This document shows, piece by piece, positions 7,486 through 15,212 of a DNA stretch of 64,000 nucleotides (within the stretch, counting starts at the first letter, position 1; every line of letters begins with the position of its first letter). The notes below the pieces were generated by a model. The model did not search any database, had not been told where the DNA came from, and worked only from the letters and a program-made list of their open reading frames with translations. The DNA comes from Janthinobacterium sp. GW456P (GTDB taxonomy: Bacteria > Pseudomonadota > Gammaproteobacteria > Burkholderiales > Burkholderiaceae_D), in the NCBI RefSeq assembly GCF_002127655.1, contig NZ_NEHB01000001.1, positions 211,972 to 275,971 on the forward strand, in the 5' to 3' direction. The translations under genes and the position numbers were made by a program.

Positions 7486-8265
7486 TCAGCGCAGGCCGCG
7501 GCGGAACTGGTCCGGCGTGCCGCCGCTCTGGCGGCGGAACATGGCGATGAAGGCGGAGGCCGTGCTGTAACCCAGTTCCAGCGCGATCGCCTGCACGGTG
7601 TCGCCCCGTTCCAGCAGGGGCAGGGCCGCCAGGAAGCGCTGGCGCTGGCGCCATTCGCCGAAGGGCATGCCCAGCTCGCGCTGGCAGCGGCGCGCCAGCG
7701 TGCGCTCGGTCACGTGCAAGTGCGCGGCCCAGTCGGCCAGTGAGCGATTACTTCCCGGCTCCGCCTGCAGCGCGGCCAAGAGCGCCGCGATGACGGGATC
7801 GTCGCTGCCGGGCAGGTAGTTGCGGCTGCACGGCGCCAGCTGCAGCTGGTCGACCAGCACCTGCGCCAGGCGCCGGTCGGCTTCGGTGGCGGGCGTGGTG
7901 ACGTTCCTTTCGGCGAAGTCGGCCAGGATGGCTTTCAGCAAGGGACTCAGGACCAGCGCGCACGGCTGCGCCGGCAGCTGCGCGCACAGGCTGGCATCGA
8001 TGTAGGCCGAATGAAACACGACATCCTGGCGGATATAGCCGTCGTGCAGGGTTTCTGGCGGTATCCACACGGCGTACTGGGGCGGCGACAGGTAGCGTTG
8101 GCCAGCCACCATGATTTCCATCACGCCCGTGCTGCAATACGTGAGCTGGCCCCAGGGATGGCTCTGGTAATCGAATTGCTGGTGCGCGCGATAGTCGTCG
8201 AGACGAAAGTACACGGGGTAGGGCAGGGCGTCGGACACGGCGGGGAAATGCTGGTTGCTGGCCAT
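7486..8265 (-). CDS. AraC family transcriptional regulator with N-terminal cupin-like domain
   Basis: A 259-aa regulator. The N-terminal half has the cupin/AraC-binding features of the family (HPWGQLTYCSTGVMEIMVAGQRYLSPPQYAVWIPPETLH). The C-terminal 100 residues carry two helix-turn-helix units, SLADWAAHLHVTERTLARRCQRELG and TVQAIALELGYSTASAFIAMFRRQSGGTPDQFR, the second being the signature AraC motif. AGGACAAG precedes the ATG. The gene is divergent from an EamA transporter gene with a 95-bp intergenic gap, so control of that exporter is the natural inference. The ligand is unknown. Confidence 0.9.
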   Translation of the reverse strand: MASNQHFPAVSDALPYPVYFRLDDYRAHQQFDYQSHPWGQLTYCSTGVMEIMVAGQRYLSPPQYAVWIPPETLHDGYIRQDVVFHSAYIDASLCAQLPAQPCALVLSPLLKAILADFAERNVTTPATEADRRLAQVLVDQLQLAPCSRNYLPGSDDPVIAALLAALQAEPGSNRSLADWAAHLHVTERTLARRCQRELGMPFGEWRQRQRFLAALPLLERGDTVQAIALELGYSTASAFIAMFRRQSGGTPDQFRRGLR

Positions 8266-8360
8266 CTTGTCCTGTTCTTCGCATCGTTTGTCCGGTATGC
8301 ATTATATCCATGGAATCGGACCATGCGAAAATGGCGGTATTGAAAATTGGAGTTCTTCGC

Positions 8361-9251
8361 ATGCAAACCAGGCACTACCTGTTTCCCGTGATCGCCGTGC
8401 TGATCTGGGCCATCAATACCATCGTCAGCAAGCTGGCTGTCGGCGTGATCGATCCGGCCGCCATCTCGTTCTACCGCTGGCTGCTGGCCGGCGTGCTGCT
8501 GGCGCTCGTGTTTGCCCGTCCCGTGTGGAAGCAGCGGTCCGTGGTAACACCGTATCTGGGCAAACTGTTCGTGCTGGGCATGTTAGGCATGGTCATGTAC
8601 CAGTGCCTCGCCTACATCGCCGCGCAAACGACGACGGCCACCAACATGGGTATCCTCGCGTCGATGATGCCGCTGCTGGCCGTGGGCCTGTCCGTGCTGG
8701 TATTGAAAGAGGCGCCTACCGTGGGCGGCGTGTTTGGCGGCATCGTGTCCTTGCTGGGACTCGGCTATTTGCTCAGCCATGGCGACCCGGCCGCCCTGAT
8801 CTCCCATGGCGCGGCCTTGGGCGACGCCCTGATGCTGCTGGCCTGCCTGTCGTATGCCGGTTACGGCGTGCTGCTCAAGCGCTGGAAGATTCCCCTGAAT
8901 AACTGGCACTCATTGTTGATCCAGGTCTGGTGCGCCGTGCCCGTGCTGTTTGTGTATTACCTGAGCCAGTCCGCGCCGCCCGTCACCGGCGCCGGCTTGC
9001 CGCTGGTGCTGTTTGCCGGCATCCCCGCGTCCATCATCGCGCCGTTTTTATGGATGCATGGCTTGGCCAAACTGGGCCCCAGCCGCGCCACCACCTTGAT
9101 GAATCTGCTGCCCGTGTTCACCGTCATCATCGCCATGCTGTTTCTCGGTGAAACCTTGCACAGCTATGATGTGATCGGCGGCGGCGTCACCTTGCTGGGC
9201 GTGGTGATGGTGCAAACCCTGAAGCGTCCCCTGCGCCGCGCCATCGCCTAG
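8361..9251 (+). CDS. EamA/DMT family transporter
   Basis: An inner-membrane protein of 296 aa made of two EamA repeats with about ten hydrophobic segments, from FPVIAVLIWAINTIVSKLAVG to YDVIGGGVTLLGVVMVQTL. The short loops and the GxxxxxE-type ends of each repeat are typical of drug/metabolite exporters. The substrate cannot be predicted. The ATG at 8361 is preferred over an in-frame ATG at 8310 because GGAG lies about 8 nt before it and because the shorter form starts directly before the first membrane helix. It is divergent from the araC-type gene, which probably regulates it. Confidence 0.88.
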   Translation: MQTRHYLFPVIAVLIWAINTIVSKLAVGVIDPAAISFYRWLLAGVLLALVFARPVWKQRSVVTPYLGKLFVLGMLGMVMYQCLAYIAAQTTTATNMGILASMMPLLAVGLSVLVLKEAPTVGGVFGGIVSLLGLGYLLSHGDPAALISHGAALGDALMLLACLSYAGYGVLLKRWKIPLNNWHSLLIQVWCAVPVLFVYYLSQSAPPVTGAGLPLVLFAGIPASIIAPFLWMHGLAKLGPSRATTLMNLLPVFTVIIAMLFLGETLHSYDVIGGGVTLLGVVMVQTLKRPLRRAIA

Positions 9252-9289
9252 TTTTTTTGCTATGCTGGTGTTTTACGCAAGGAGCCATC

Positions 9290-9877
9290 ATGCCGGACAT
9301 CGATACCCTGTTGAGTGAACTGGAAGCCTTCGGTAGCAGCAACGATGCGGCGCACACGGAACGCGCCAGCCGCATGCTCAACATCACGCGCGACACGGGC
9401 GAATTACTGGCCGTGCTCGTGCATGCGCGCGGCGCCCGCCGGCTGCTGGAAATCGGCACTTCGAACGGCTACTCGACCCTGTGGCTGGCGCGCGCGGCGC
9501 AGGCGCTGGGCGGCAGCGTGGTGACGGTGGAAAAGGCGCAGGACAAGTTCGACATGGCGCACGACAACTTTGTGCGCGCGCAATTGCAGGGCGTGATCGG
9601 GCAACTGCTGGCGGACGCGGGCGACGTGCTGCGCGATGCGGGCGACGGCGCCTACGATTTCATCTTCCTCGATTCCGCGCGCCAGCAATACGCGCAGTGG
9701 TGGCCGCAGCTGGACCGCGTGCTGGCGGCCGGCGGCGTGCTGGTGGTCGACAACGCCAGTTCGCACTATGCGGACATGGCGGAGTTCCTTGACGCCATCG
9801 GCGCCGACAGCCGCTATACGACGTGCCTGGCGACTGTCGGCAAGGGCGAATTCATCGCCGTCAAGGCGGGCAATTAA
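9290..9877 (+). CDS. SAM-dependent O-methyltransferase (class I, catechol-type)
   Basis: A 195-aa cytosolic methyltransferase. The SAM-binding motif I is RRLLEIGTSNGYSTLWLARA and motif II includes VVTVEKAQDKFDMAHDNF. The metal/catalytic-type segment YDFIFLDSARQQY and VLVVDNASSHYADM follow, as in the small O-methyltransferase (COG4122) family. AAGGAG stands 6 nt before the ATG. Its TAA stop abuts the stop codon of the convergent methionine sulfoxide reductase gene with no intervening base. The substrate is unknown. Confidence 0.85.
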   Translation: MPDIDTLLSELEAFGSSNDAAHTERASRMLNITRDTGELLAVLVHARGARRLLEIGTSNGYSTLWLARAAQALGGSVVTVEKAQDKFDMAHDNFVRAQLQGVIGQLLADAGDVLRDAGDGAYDFIFLDSARQQYAQWWPQLDRVLAAGGVLVVDNASSHYADMAEFLDAIGADSRYTTCLATVGKGEFIAVKAGN

Positions 9878-10387
9878 TTACGCTGCGACGATAGCCGCTT
9901 CCAGCACGCGCACCAGCGATTCGACACCTTGCGCGTCGACCTCGTCGAAACGGCCGGTCAAGGGACTGTCGAGGTCGAACACGCCGATGATCTGGCCGTG
10001 CGCAAACACGGGCACGACCAGTTCCGAACGTGAATTGACGTCGCAGGCAATGTGGCCGGGAAAAGCGTGCACGTCCTGCACGACGATGGACTTGCCTTCG
10101 ACCACCGTGGTGCCGCATACGCCGCGGCCCTTCTTGATGCGGATGCAGGCCGGCTTGCCCTGGAACGGTCCCAGCACCAGTTCCTCGCCTTTCAGAAAGT
10201 AGAACCCGGCCCAGTTCAAACCTGGCATGGTATTGAAGACCAGCGAGCTGAAGTTGGCCGTATTGGCGATGAAGTCGGTTTCGCCCGACAGCAAGCCTTG
10301 CAGCTGCGAACGCAGGTCCGCATACATGGCTTGCTTGGCGGCGGGGGTATCGGTGGCGTAGGCGGCGTCGCTGAGGGTAAACGTCAT
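9878..10387 (-). CDS. msrC: free methionine-(R)-sulfoxide reductase (GAF domain)
   Basis: Reduces free Met-R-sulfoxide, an oxidative repair function in the cytoplasm. The 169-aa protein is a single GAF domain. Three cysteines sit where E. coli fRMsr has its catalytic and resolving residues: C81 (ACIRIKKGRGVC), C91 and C115 (HIACDVNSRSELVVPV). The motif NWAGFYFLKGEELVLGPFQGKPAC is also characteristic. The ATG at 10387 gives the usual family length. The gene is convergent with the O-methyltransferase gene and lies 67 bp downstream of the lysR-type gene on the same strand. Confidence 0.9.
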   Translation of the reverse strand: MTFTLSDAAYATDTPAAKQAMYADLRSQLQGLLSGETDFIANTANFSSLVFNTMPGLNWAGFYFLKGEELVLGPFQGKPACIRIKKGRGVCGTTVVEGKSIVVQDVHAFPGHIACDVNSRSELVVPVFAHGQIIGVFDLDSPLTGRFDEVDAQGVESLVRVLEAAIVAA

Positions 10388-10454
10388 GGTCGTGGTGGGG
10401 CGCGAAATGGGGAAGGCGTCATGGTAGCGCGTCTGGCGCATCCGCGTGCGGCCC

Positions 10455-11345
10455 TCATTTTTGCAGGTGTTCCTGCGCCAGCCGGCGCAGCAGGGGCAGG
10501 GCCGCATGGCCGTGCTCTTCCCGCCAGGCCAGGCCGATGCCGGCCGCCAGTTCCTCGCCCTCCAGCAATGGCCGGTAGGCCACGCCGGCAAGGCGCAATG
10601 CGCGGAACGAATCGGCCAGCAGCGCCATGCCCTTGCCGGCGGCCACGTCGCCGAGCAGCACATGGTGGTCGGGCGCCTCGCGCAGGAAGGCGGGCGCGAA
10701 GCCATGGCGGCGAAACACCTGCTGGCAATGGTCGAAGAAGGCGGGCTGGCGCGCCCGTTCGAACCAGTAAATCGATTCTGCCGCGATGTCGGTCAGGCTG
10801 AGCTTGCGCTTCTTCGCCAGCCGGTGCCCTGCGGGCAGGGCCAGCATCATGGGCTGGCGCGCCAGCGGCTGCACGGCCAGTTCGAAGGTGGCGCTGGGCA
10901 AGGCCAACAGGGCCGCATCGAGCTGGCCCTTGCGCACGGCCGCGACCAGGCGCGGCGAGGGCGCGGCCGTCAGTTCCAGGCGGATATTGCCCAGTTGCGC
11001 CTCCAGCGCCGCGACCAGCGGACGGAACAGGCCGGCCGCCACGGAGCTCGTCAGGCCCAGGCGCAGGCGTGCCGGGGCGGCATCGCTCTGCAGCGACGCT
11101 TGCGCCGCGTCCAGCGAAGCGAGGATGTGCAGCGCCTGCGGCAGCAGCGTGCGGCCCGCCTGCGTCAGGGCCACGCCCTGCGTGTCGCGCTCGAACAATC
11201 GCGCGCCCAGCTTGTCCTCCAATGTCTTGATGGCGCGCGACAGGGGCGGCTGGGTCATGTGCAATTGCTCGGCCGCCTGGCGGAAATTCAGGCAGCGGGC
11301 GACGGCGCAAAACAGGGTCAGGGCATGGGTGTCGAGGGCTCTCAT
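10455..11345 (-). CDS. LysR family transcriptional regulator
   Basis: A 296-aa LysR-type regulator. Residues 1-65 hold the winged helix-turn-helix (LTLFCAVARCLNFRQAAEQLHMTQPPLSRAIKTLEDKLGARLFER) and the rest is the two-lobed effector-binding domain. It is divergent from an aldo/keto reductase gene. A 15-bp dyad ATACC-agaaa-GGTAT, with T-N11-A symmetry typical of LysR boxes, overlaps its start codon, so both autoregulation and activation of the reductase gene are likely (inference). The effector is unknown. Confidence 0.92.
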   Translation of the reverse strand: MRALDTHALTLFCAVARCLNFRQAAEQLHMTQPPLSRAIKTLEDKLGARLFERDTQGVALTQAGRTLLPQALHILASLDAAQASLQSDAAPARLRLGLTSSVAAGLFRPLVAALEAQLGNIRLELTAAPSPRLVAAVRKGQLDAALLALPSATFELAVQPLARQPMMLALPAGHRLAKKRKLSLTDIAAESIYWFERARQPAFFDHCQQVFRRHGFAPAFLREAPDHHVLLGDVAAGKGMALLADSFRALRLAGVAYRPLLEGEELAAGIGLAWREEHGHAALPLLRRLAQEHLQK

Positions 11346-11358
11346 ACCAGAAAGGTAT
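11344..11358. promoter_or_regulatory. putative LysR-type binding site
   Basis: ATACC (11344-11348) and GGTAT (11354-11358) form a perfect dyad with a T-N11-A core. It lies on the lysR-type start codon and 73 bp upstream of the aldo/keto reductase ATG. Confidence 0.55.
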
Positions 11359-11430
11359 CACGAAATTGCGCATTCCCTTGCCGGCCGGCGCGGCGCAGAC
11401 TGGCCGCTTTGACACTGAAGGGAGATCAAC

Positions 11431-12423
11431 ATGCAACTGCAACAACGACGGATCGGTCATAGCGGCTTGAACAGCTCGGCACTGGGCCTGGGCTGCATGG
11501 GCATGTCGGAATTCTATGGCGCCACGGACGAGGCGCAATCGATGGCCACGCTGGAAGCGGCCCTGGCGGCGGGCGTGACCCTGTTCGACACGGCCGACGC
11601 CTACGGTTTCGGCCACAACGAGCAATTGCTGGGGCGCTTTTTGGCGCGCCACCCGGGCCAGGCCCTGGTCGCCACCAAGTGCGGCCTGGCGCGCGAGGAG
11701 GGCAGCTATGCGCGCCGCATCGACAATTCTCCCGCCTACATCCGGCAGGCATGCGAGGCGTCGCTGGCGCGCCTGGGCGTGGAGAGCATCGACCTGTTCT
11801 ACCTGCACCGCCTGAACCTGGACACGCCTTTGGCCGAGTCGATGGGGGCGCTGGCGCAACTGCGGCAAGAGGGCAAGATCCGCGCCGTGGGCCTGTGCGA
11901 GGTGAGCGCCGCCACCTTGCGGCGCGCAGCGGCCATCTGCCCCGTGGCGGCCGTGCAGAGCGAATACTCACTGTGGACGCGCGAACCGGAGCAGGGCGTG
12001 CTGGCCGCCTGCCGCGAGGTGGGCGCCAGTTTCTTTGCCTACAGCCCGCTGGGACGCGGTTTTCTGACGGGCGCCATCGCCGATGCGACCAGTCTCGACG
12101 CGGGGGATTTTCGCCACTTCAACCCCCGTTTTGCCACCGAGAACCTGGCGCATAACCAGGCCATCGTCGCGCAGGTCAGGGACATCGCGCGCGCCAAAGG
12201 CTGCACGCCGGCCCAGCTGGCGCTGGCCTGGCTGCTGGCGCAAGGCGACGACATCATTCCCATCCCCGGCACCAAGCGCATCGCCTACCTGCACGACAAC
12301 CTTGGCGCGCTGGCCGTGCGGCTGGACGGGGCGGAGCTGGCGGCGATGAACGCGGCCTTTCCCCTGGGCATGGCGTCGGGCGCGCGCTATACGGAGGAAG
12401 GCATGAAGGGCGTGGATGCCTGA
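11431..12423 (+). CDS. aldo/keto reductase
   Basis: An NADPH-dependent oxidoreductase with a TIM-barrel fold, 330 aa. The catalytic tetrad is visible as D53 (TLFDTADAYG), Y58, K83 (VATKCG) and H126 (FYLHRL). The C-terminal nucleotide-binding segment IPIPGTKRIAYLHDNLGAL is also typical. The sequence resembles the YajO/AKR13-like group that includes pyridoxal reductases and general aldehyde reductases. The substrate is not predictable. A good ribosome site (AGGGAG) precedes the ATG. It is divergent from a lysR-type regulator with a shared operator-like dyad. Confidence 0.92.
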   Translation: MQLQQRRIGHSGLNSSALGLGCMGMSEFYGATDEAQSMATLEAALAAGVTLFDTADAYGFGHNEQLLGRFLARHPGQALVATKCGLAREEGSYARRIDNSPAYIRQACEASLARLGVESIDLFYLHRLNLDTPLAESMGALAQLRQEGKIRAVGLCEVSAATLRRAAAICPVAAVQSEYSLWTREPEQGVLAACREVGASFFAYSPLGRGFLTGAIADATSLDAGDFRHFNPRFATENLAHNQAIVAQVRDIARAKGCTPAQLALAWLLAQGDDIIPIPGTKRIAYLHDNLGALAVRLDGAELAAMNAAFPLGMASGARYTEEGMKGVDA

Positions 12424-12537
12424 AAAAGTGGCTCCAGCGTACGCCAGCGTACCTAACTGACGCTTTTCCTGCGGGATAATCGGTGACGATCTGCTAGCAT
12501 TTGGTAGGTTGCACCGTGTTCAACGGTCAGGTATCCG

Positions 12538-13371
12538 ATGAGGTGGATGTTGTTAGATGACGATATTTTCGATATAGAACTGAAATTATTGCTTGAGGGA
12601 ATATTGCTGCGGTATCAGCACGATTTCCGCGATTATTCCGTGGCGTCCCTGCGCCGGCGCATGCGCCAGGCCATGGAGCGCTTCGGCTGCGCCAGCCTGT
12701 CGCAATTGCAGGACCGCATCTTGCACGAGCCGGCCATGTTTGCGCAGATGCTGCAATTTTTTACGGTGCAGGTGAGCGAGATGTTCCGCGATCCCGCGTA
12801 TTTCCGCGCCTTGCGCGAAAAAGTCGTGCCCATCCTGCACACTTATCCGTCGATCAAGATTTGGGTCGCCGGCTGCAGCAGCGGCGAAGAGGTGTGGTCG
12901 CTGGCCATCTTGCTGGAAGAAGAGGGCTTGCTCGAGCGCAGCATGATCTACGCGACCGACATCAACGTCGAAGCGCTGGCCGCCGCGGAAGCGGGCATCT
13001 ATCCGGTCGAGCGCATCGCCCAGTTCAGCGAGAATTACCAGCTGGCGGGCGGCAAGCGCTCGCTGTCCGACTATTACACGGCCGCCTACAAGGGCGCCAT
13101 CTTTGACCGGCGCTTGCGGCGCCAGTTCGTTTTTGCCGACCACAGCCTGGCGACGGACAGCGTGTTTTCGGAGGTGCACATGGTTTCCTGCCGTAACGTG
13201 ATGATTTATTTCAATAAAGATTTGCAGGACCGCAGCCTGGGCCTGTTCCACGAAGCGCTGGTGAACCGGGGCTTCCTGGGCCTGGGCATGAAGGAAAGCC
13301 TGCATTTCAGCCGCCATGCGGACAGCTTTAACGAGCTGAGCCCGGCCGAACGCATCTTCCAGCGTGCCTGA
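12538..13371 (+). CDS. CheR-type protein-glutamate O-methyltransferase, stand-alone
   Basis: A 277-aa SAM-dependent methyltransferase of the CheR family. The N-terminal helical domain (residues 1-85) includes FRDYSVASLRRRMRQAM. The catalytic domain carries the SAM motif IWVAGCSSGEEVWSLAILLEE, ATDINVEALAAAEAGIY, and the VSCRNVMIYFN motif near the C terminus. Classical CheR methylates glutamates of chemoreceptors. Here no receptor or cheW is adjacent, and the gene is joined to a CheB-type esterase (adjacent) and two histidine kinases, so it more likely serves a dedicated signalling module. The ATG at 12538 has AGG 6 nt upstream, and an alternative ATG is at 12547. Confidence 0.88.
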   Translation: MRWMLLDDDIFDIELKLLLEGILLRYQHDFRDYSVASLRRRMRQAMERFGCASLSQLQDRILHEPAMFAQMLQFFTVQVSEMFRDPAYFRALREKVVPILHTYPSIKIWVAGCSSGEEVWSLAILLEEEGLLERSMIYATDINVEALAAAEAGIYPVERIAQFSENYQLAGGKRSLSDYYTAAYKGAIFDRRLRRQFVFADHSLATDSVFSEVHMVSCRNVMIYFNKDLQDRSLGLFHEALVNRGFLGLGMKESLHFSRHADSFNELSPAERIFQRA

Positions 13372-13372
13372 C

Positions 13373-13981
13373 ATGCTACCGAGCTCCGCCGTCGCGCCGC
13401 CGCCGTCCGGCCTGCGCCTGATCGCCATGGGCGCTTCAGCCGGCGGCGTGGAGGCGCTGGGCATCGTGCTGCGCGCCTTGCCCGCCACCTGCCGCGCGGC
13501 CGTGGTGGTGGTGCTGCACCTGGCGCCGGGCCGCTCGAGCCAGTTGCCGCAGCTGTACGCGGAACGTTGCCAGCTGCCCTTGCGCGAAGCGCAGGACAAG
13601 GAGCCGCTGCAGCCCGGCGTCGTGTATTTCGCGCCGCCCGACTACCACCTGCAAGTCGAGCCCGATGGCTGTTTTTCCCTGTCGCAGGAAGCGCCCGTGT
13701 ATTTTTCGCGCCCATCGATCGATGTCTTGCTGGAAACGGCCGCGTATGCCTACCGGCGCGCCATGCTGGCCATCATCCTGACAGGCGCCTCGGCCGACGG
13801 CGCGGCGGGCCTGGCGCGCGTGCGGCAGTTGGGCGGCAGCGCCTGGGTGCAAGACCCGCAGCGGGCCAGTTGTGGCATCATGCCGGCCGCCGCGCTCAAG
13901 CTGGCCGGCGCCGACCGCGTACTCGATTTGCCGCAAATGGCCGCCAGCCTGGCATTGCTCGGCGATGGAGAACACAAGTGA
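13373..13981 (+). CDS. CheB-type methylesterase domain protein without receiver domain
   Basis: A 202-aa protein consisting of the CheB methylesterase catalytic domain alone. The Ser-His-Asp triad is recognisable: S22 in GASAGGVEAL, H49 in VVLHLAPGRSS, D142 in LTGASADGAAGLARV. The phosphoreceiver domain that normally inhibits CheB is absent, so activity must be controlled otherwise. The ATG lies 1 nt after the cheR-type stop, and a GTG at 13364 overlapping that gene is an alternative start. The pair forms a methylation/demethylation module upstream of two sensor kinases. The substrate is unknown. Confidence 0.87.
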   Translation: MLPSSAVAPPPSGLRLIAMGASAGGVEALGIVLRALPATCRAAVVVVLHLAPGRSSQLPQLYAERCQLPLREAQDKEPLQPGVVYFAPPDYHLQVEPDGCFSLSQEAPVYFSRPSIDVLLETAAYAYRRAMLAIILTGASADGAAGLARVRQLGGSAWVQDPQRASCGIMPAAALKLAGADRVLDLPQMAASLALLGDGEHK

Positions 13982-14069
13982 ATGGGAATAGTGTAGTGCG
14001 TGTAATATATGTGAGAATTGAAACAATGTTTATGTCCATATCGAAATACGATGGCGTCTTGCCGTTGCG

Positions 14070-15212
14070 ATGCCTGAAGATGATTCCGTGACCGCCCCTA
14101 TTCATATCCTCGTCGTTGACGACATCGCGCAAAACCTGGTCGCCGCCGAAGCCGTGCTGGCACGGCCCGGCATTGTTATCCTGAAGGCAAACTCTGGCGC
14201 GGAAGCGCTGGAATTGCTGTTGACGCATGAAGTGGCGCTGGCCCTGATCGACGTGCAAATGCCGCAGATGGATGGCTTCGAGCTGGCCGAGCTGATACGC
14301 GGCAGCGAGCGCACGCGCAGCATCCCGCTGATTTTCCTCACGGCCGCGTCGCGCGAGCCGAGCTACAGTTTCCGCGGCTACGAGGCGGGCGCCGTCGACT
14401 TTCTCTACAAGCCCATCGATGTGAAAGCCTTGCAAAGCAAGGTGGCGGTGCTGGTCCAGCTACACCAGCAGAAACGCGAATTGTCGGCCCAGCTCGACGA
14501 ACTCAAGCACGCTCTGCACCTGAATGAACTGTTCACGGCCGTGCTGGGCCACGACTTGCGCACGCCCTTGTCGGTGGTGATGAACGGCGCCATGCTGTTG
14601 CCGATGATGAGCGACCACCCGAAGGTGATCGTCACGGCGCAGCGCATCGAAAGCAGCGCCAAGCGCATGGCGCGCATGGTCGACCAGTTGCTGGACCTGG
14701 CGCGCATCCGTTCCGGCACGATGGAGTTGCGCGGCAGCATGCACGACTACCTGGCGCTGGCGCGCGCCATTGTCGAGGAATGCGAGACCGCCGGTCAGGC
14801 GCCGCTGGTCGAAGTCAGCAGCGTGGGCGAGCTGCACGGGCAATGCGACGCGGGCCTGCTGTCGCAAGTCATCTCGAATCTGTTAAACAATGCCATCACG
14901 CATGGCGAGCCGGGCGCGCCCGTGCAACTGGCCCTCGACGGACGGGACGCCGGCAGTATTGAATTGCGCATCGCCAATCGTGGCGTCATTCCCGCCACCT
15001 TGCTGCCGACCCTGTTCGAACCGTTCCAGCAGGCGGGCGAGAAGCGCCGGACTGGGCAGGGCCTGGGACTGGGCCTGTACACGGCAAACATGTTCGTCAA
15101 GGCTCATGGTGGCACGCTCGAACTCAGTTCGACGGCAGCGCAGGGCACGCTGGCGACCGTGCGCATTCCGCGCCAGTGCCAGGTGTGCGTGCAAGCGGGA
15201 CTGGCGCCATGA
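14070..15212 (+). CDS. receiver-histidine kinase fusion (response regulator / HisKA / HATPase)
   Basis: A 380-aa soluble signalling protein. The N-terminal receiver (residues about 11-130) has D17/D18, the phospho-acceptor D61 (ALIDVQMPQMDGF) and the conserved Lys in FLYKPID. A short coiled coil leads into HisKA with H161 in VLGHDLRTPLSVV. A C-terminal HATPase has the N-box SNLLNNAITHG and G-box TGQGLGLGLYTANM. There is no membrane segment, so it receives phosphate or signal in the cytoplasm. The start is uncertain: ATG 14070 lacks a clear ribosome site. The AT-rich 88-bp gap upstream may hold a promoter. Its TGA overlaps the ATG of the next kinase. Confidence 0.9.
   Translation: MPEDDSVTAPIHILVVDDIAQNLVAAEAVLARPGIVILKANSGAEALELLLTHEVALALIDVQMPQMDGFELAELIRGSERTRSIPLIFLTAASREPSYSFRGYEAGAVDFLYKPIDVKALQSKVAVLVQLHQQKRELSAQLDELKHALHLNELFTAVLGHDLRTPLSVVMNGAMLLPMMSDHPKVIVTAQRIESSAKRMARMVDQLLDLARIRSGTMELRGSMHDYLALARAIVEECETAGQAPLVEVSSVGELHGQCDAGLLSQVISNLLNNAITHGEPGAPVQLALDGRDAGSIELRIANRGVIPATLLPTLFEPFQQAGEKRRTGQGLGLGLYTANMFVKAHGGTLELSSTAAQGTLATVRIPRQCQVCVQAGLAP

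Noticed and set aside
12445-12460. AGCGTAC direct repeats after the aldo/keto reductase gene
   Set aside because: Two 7-bp copies in GC-rich DNA are too short to be distinguished from chance, with no symmetry or promoter relation.
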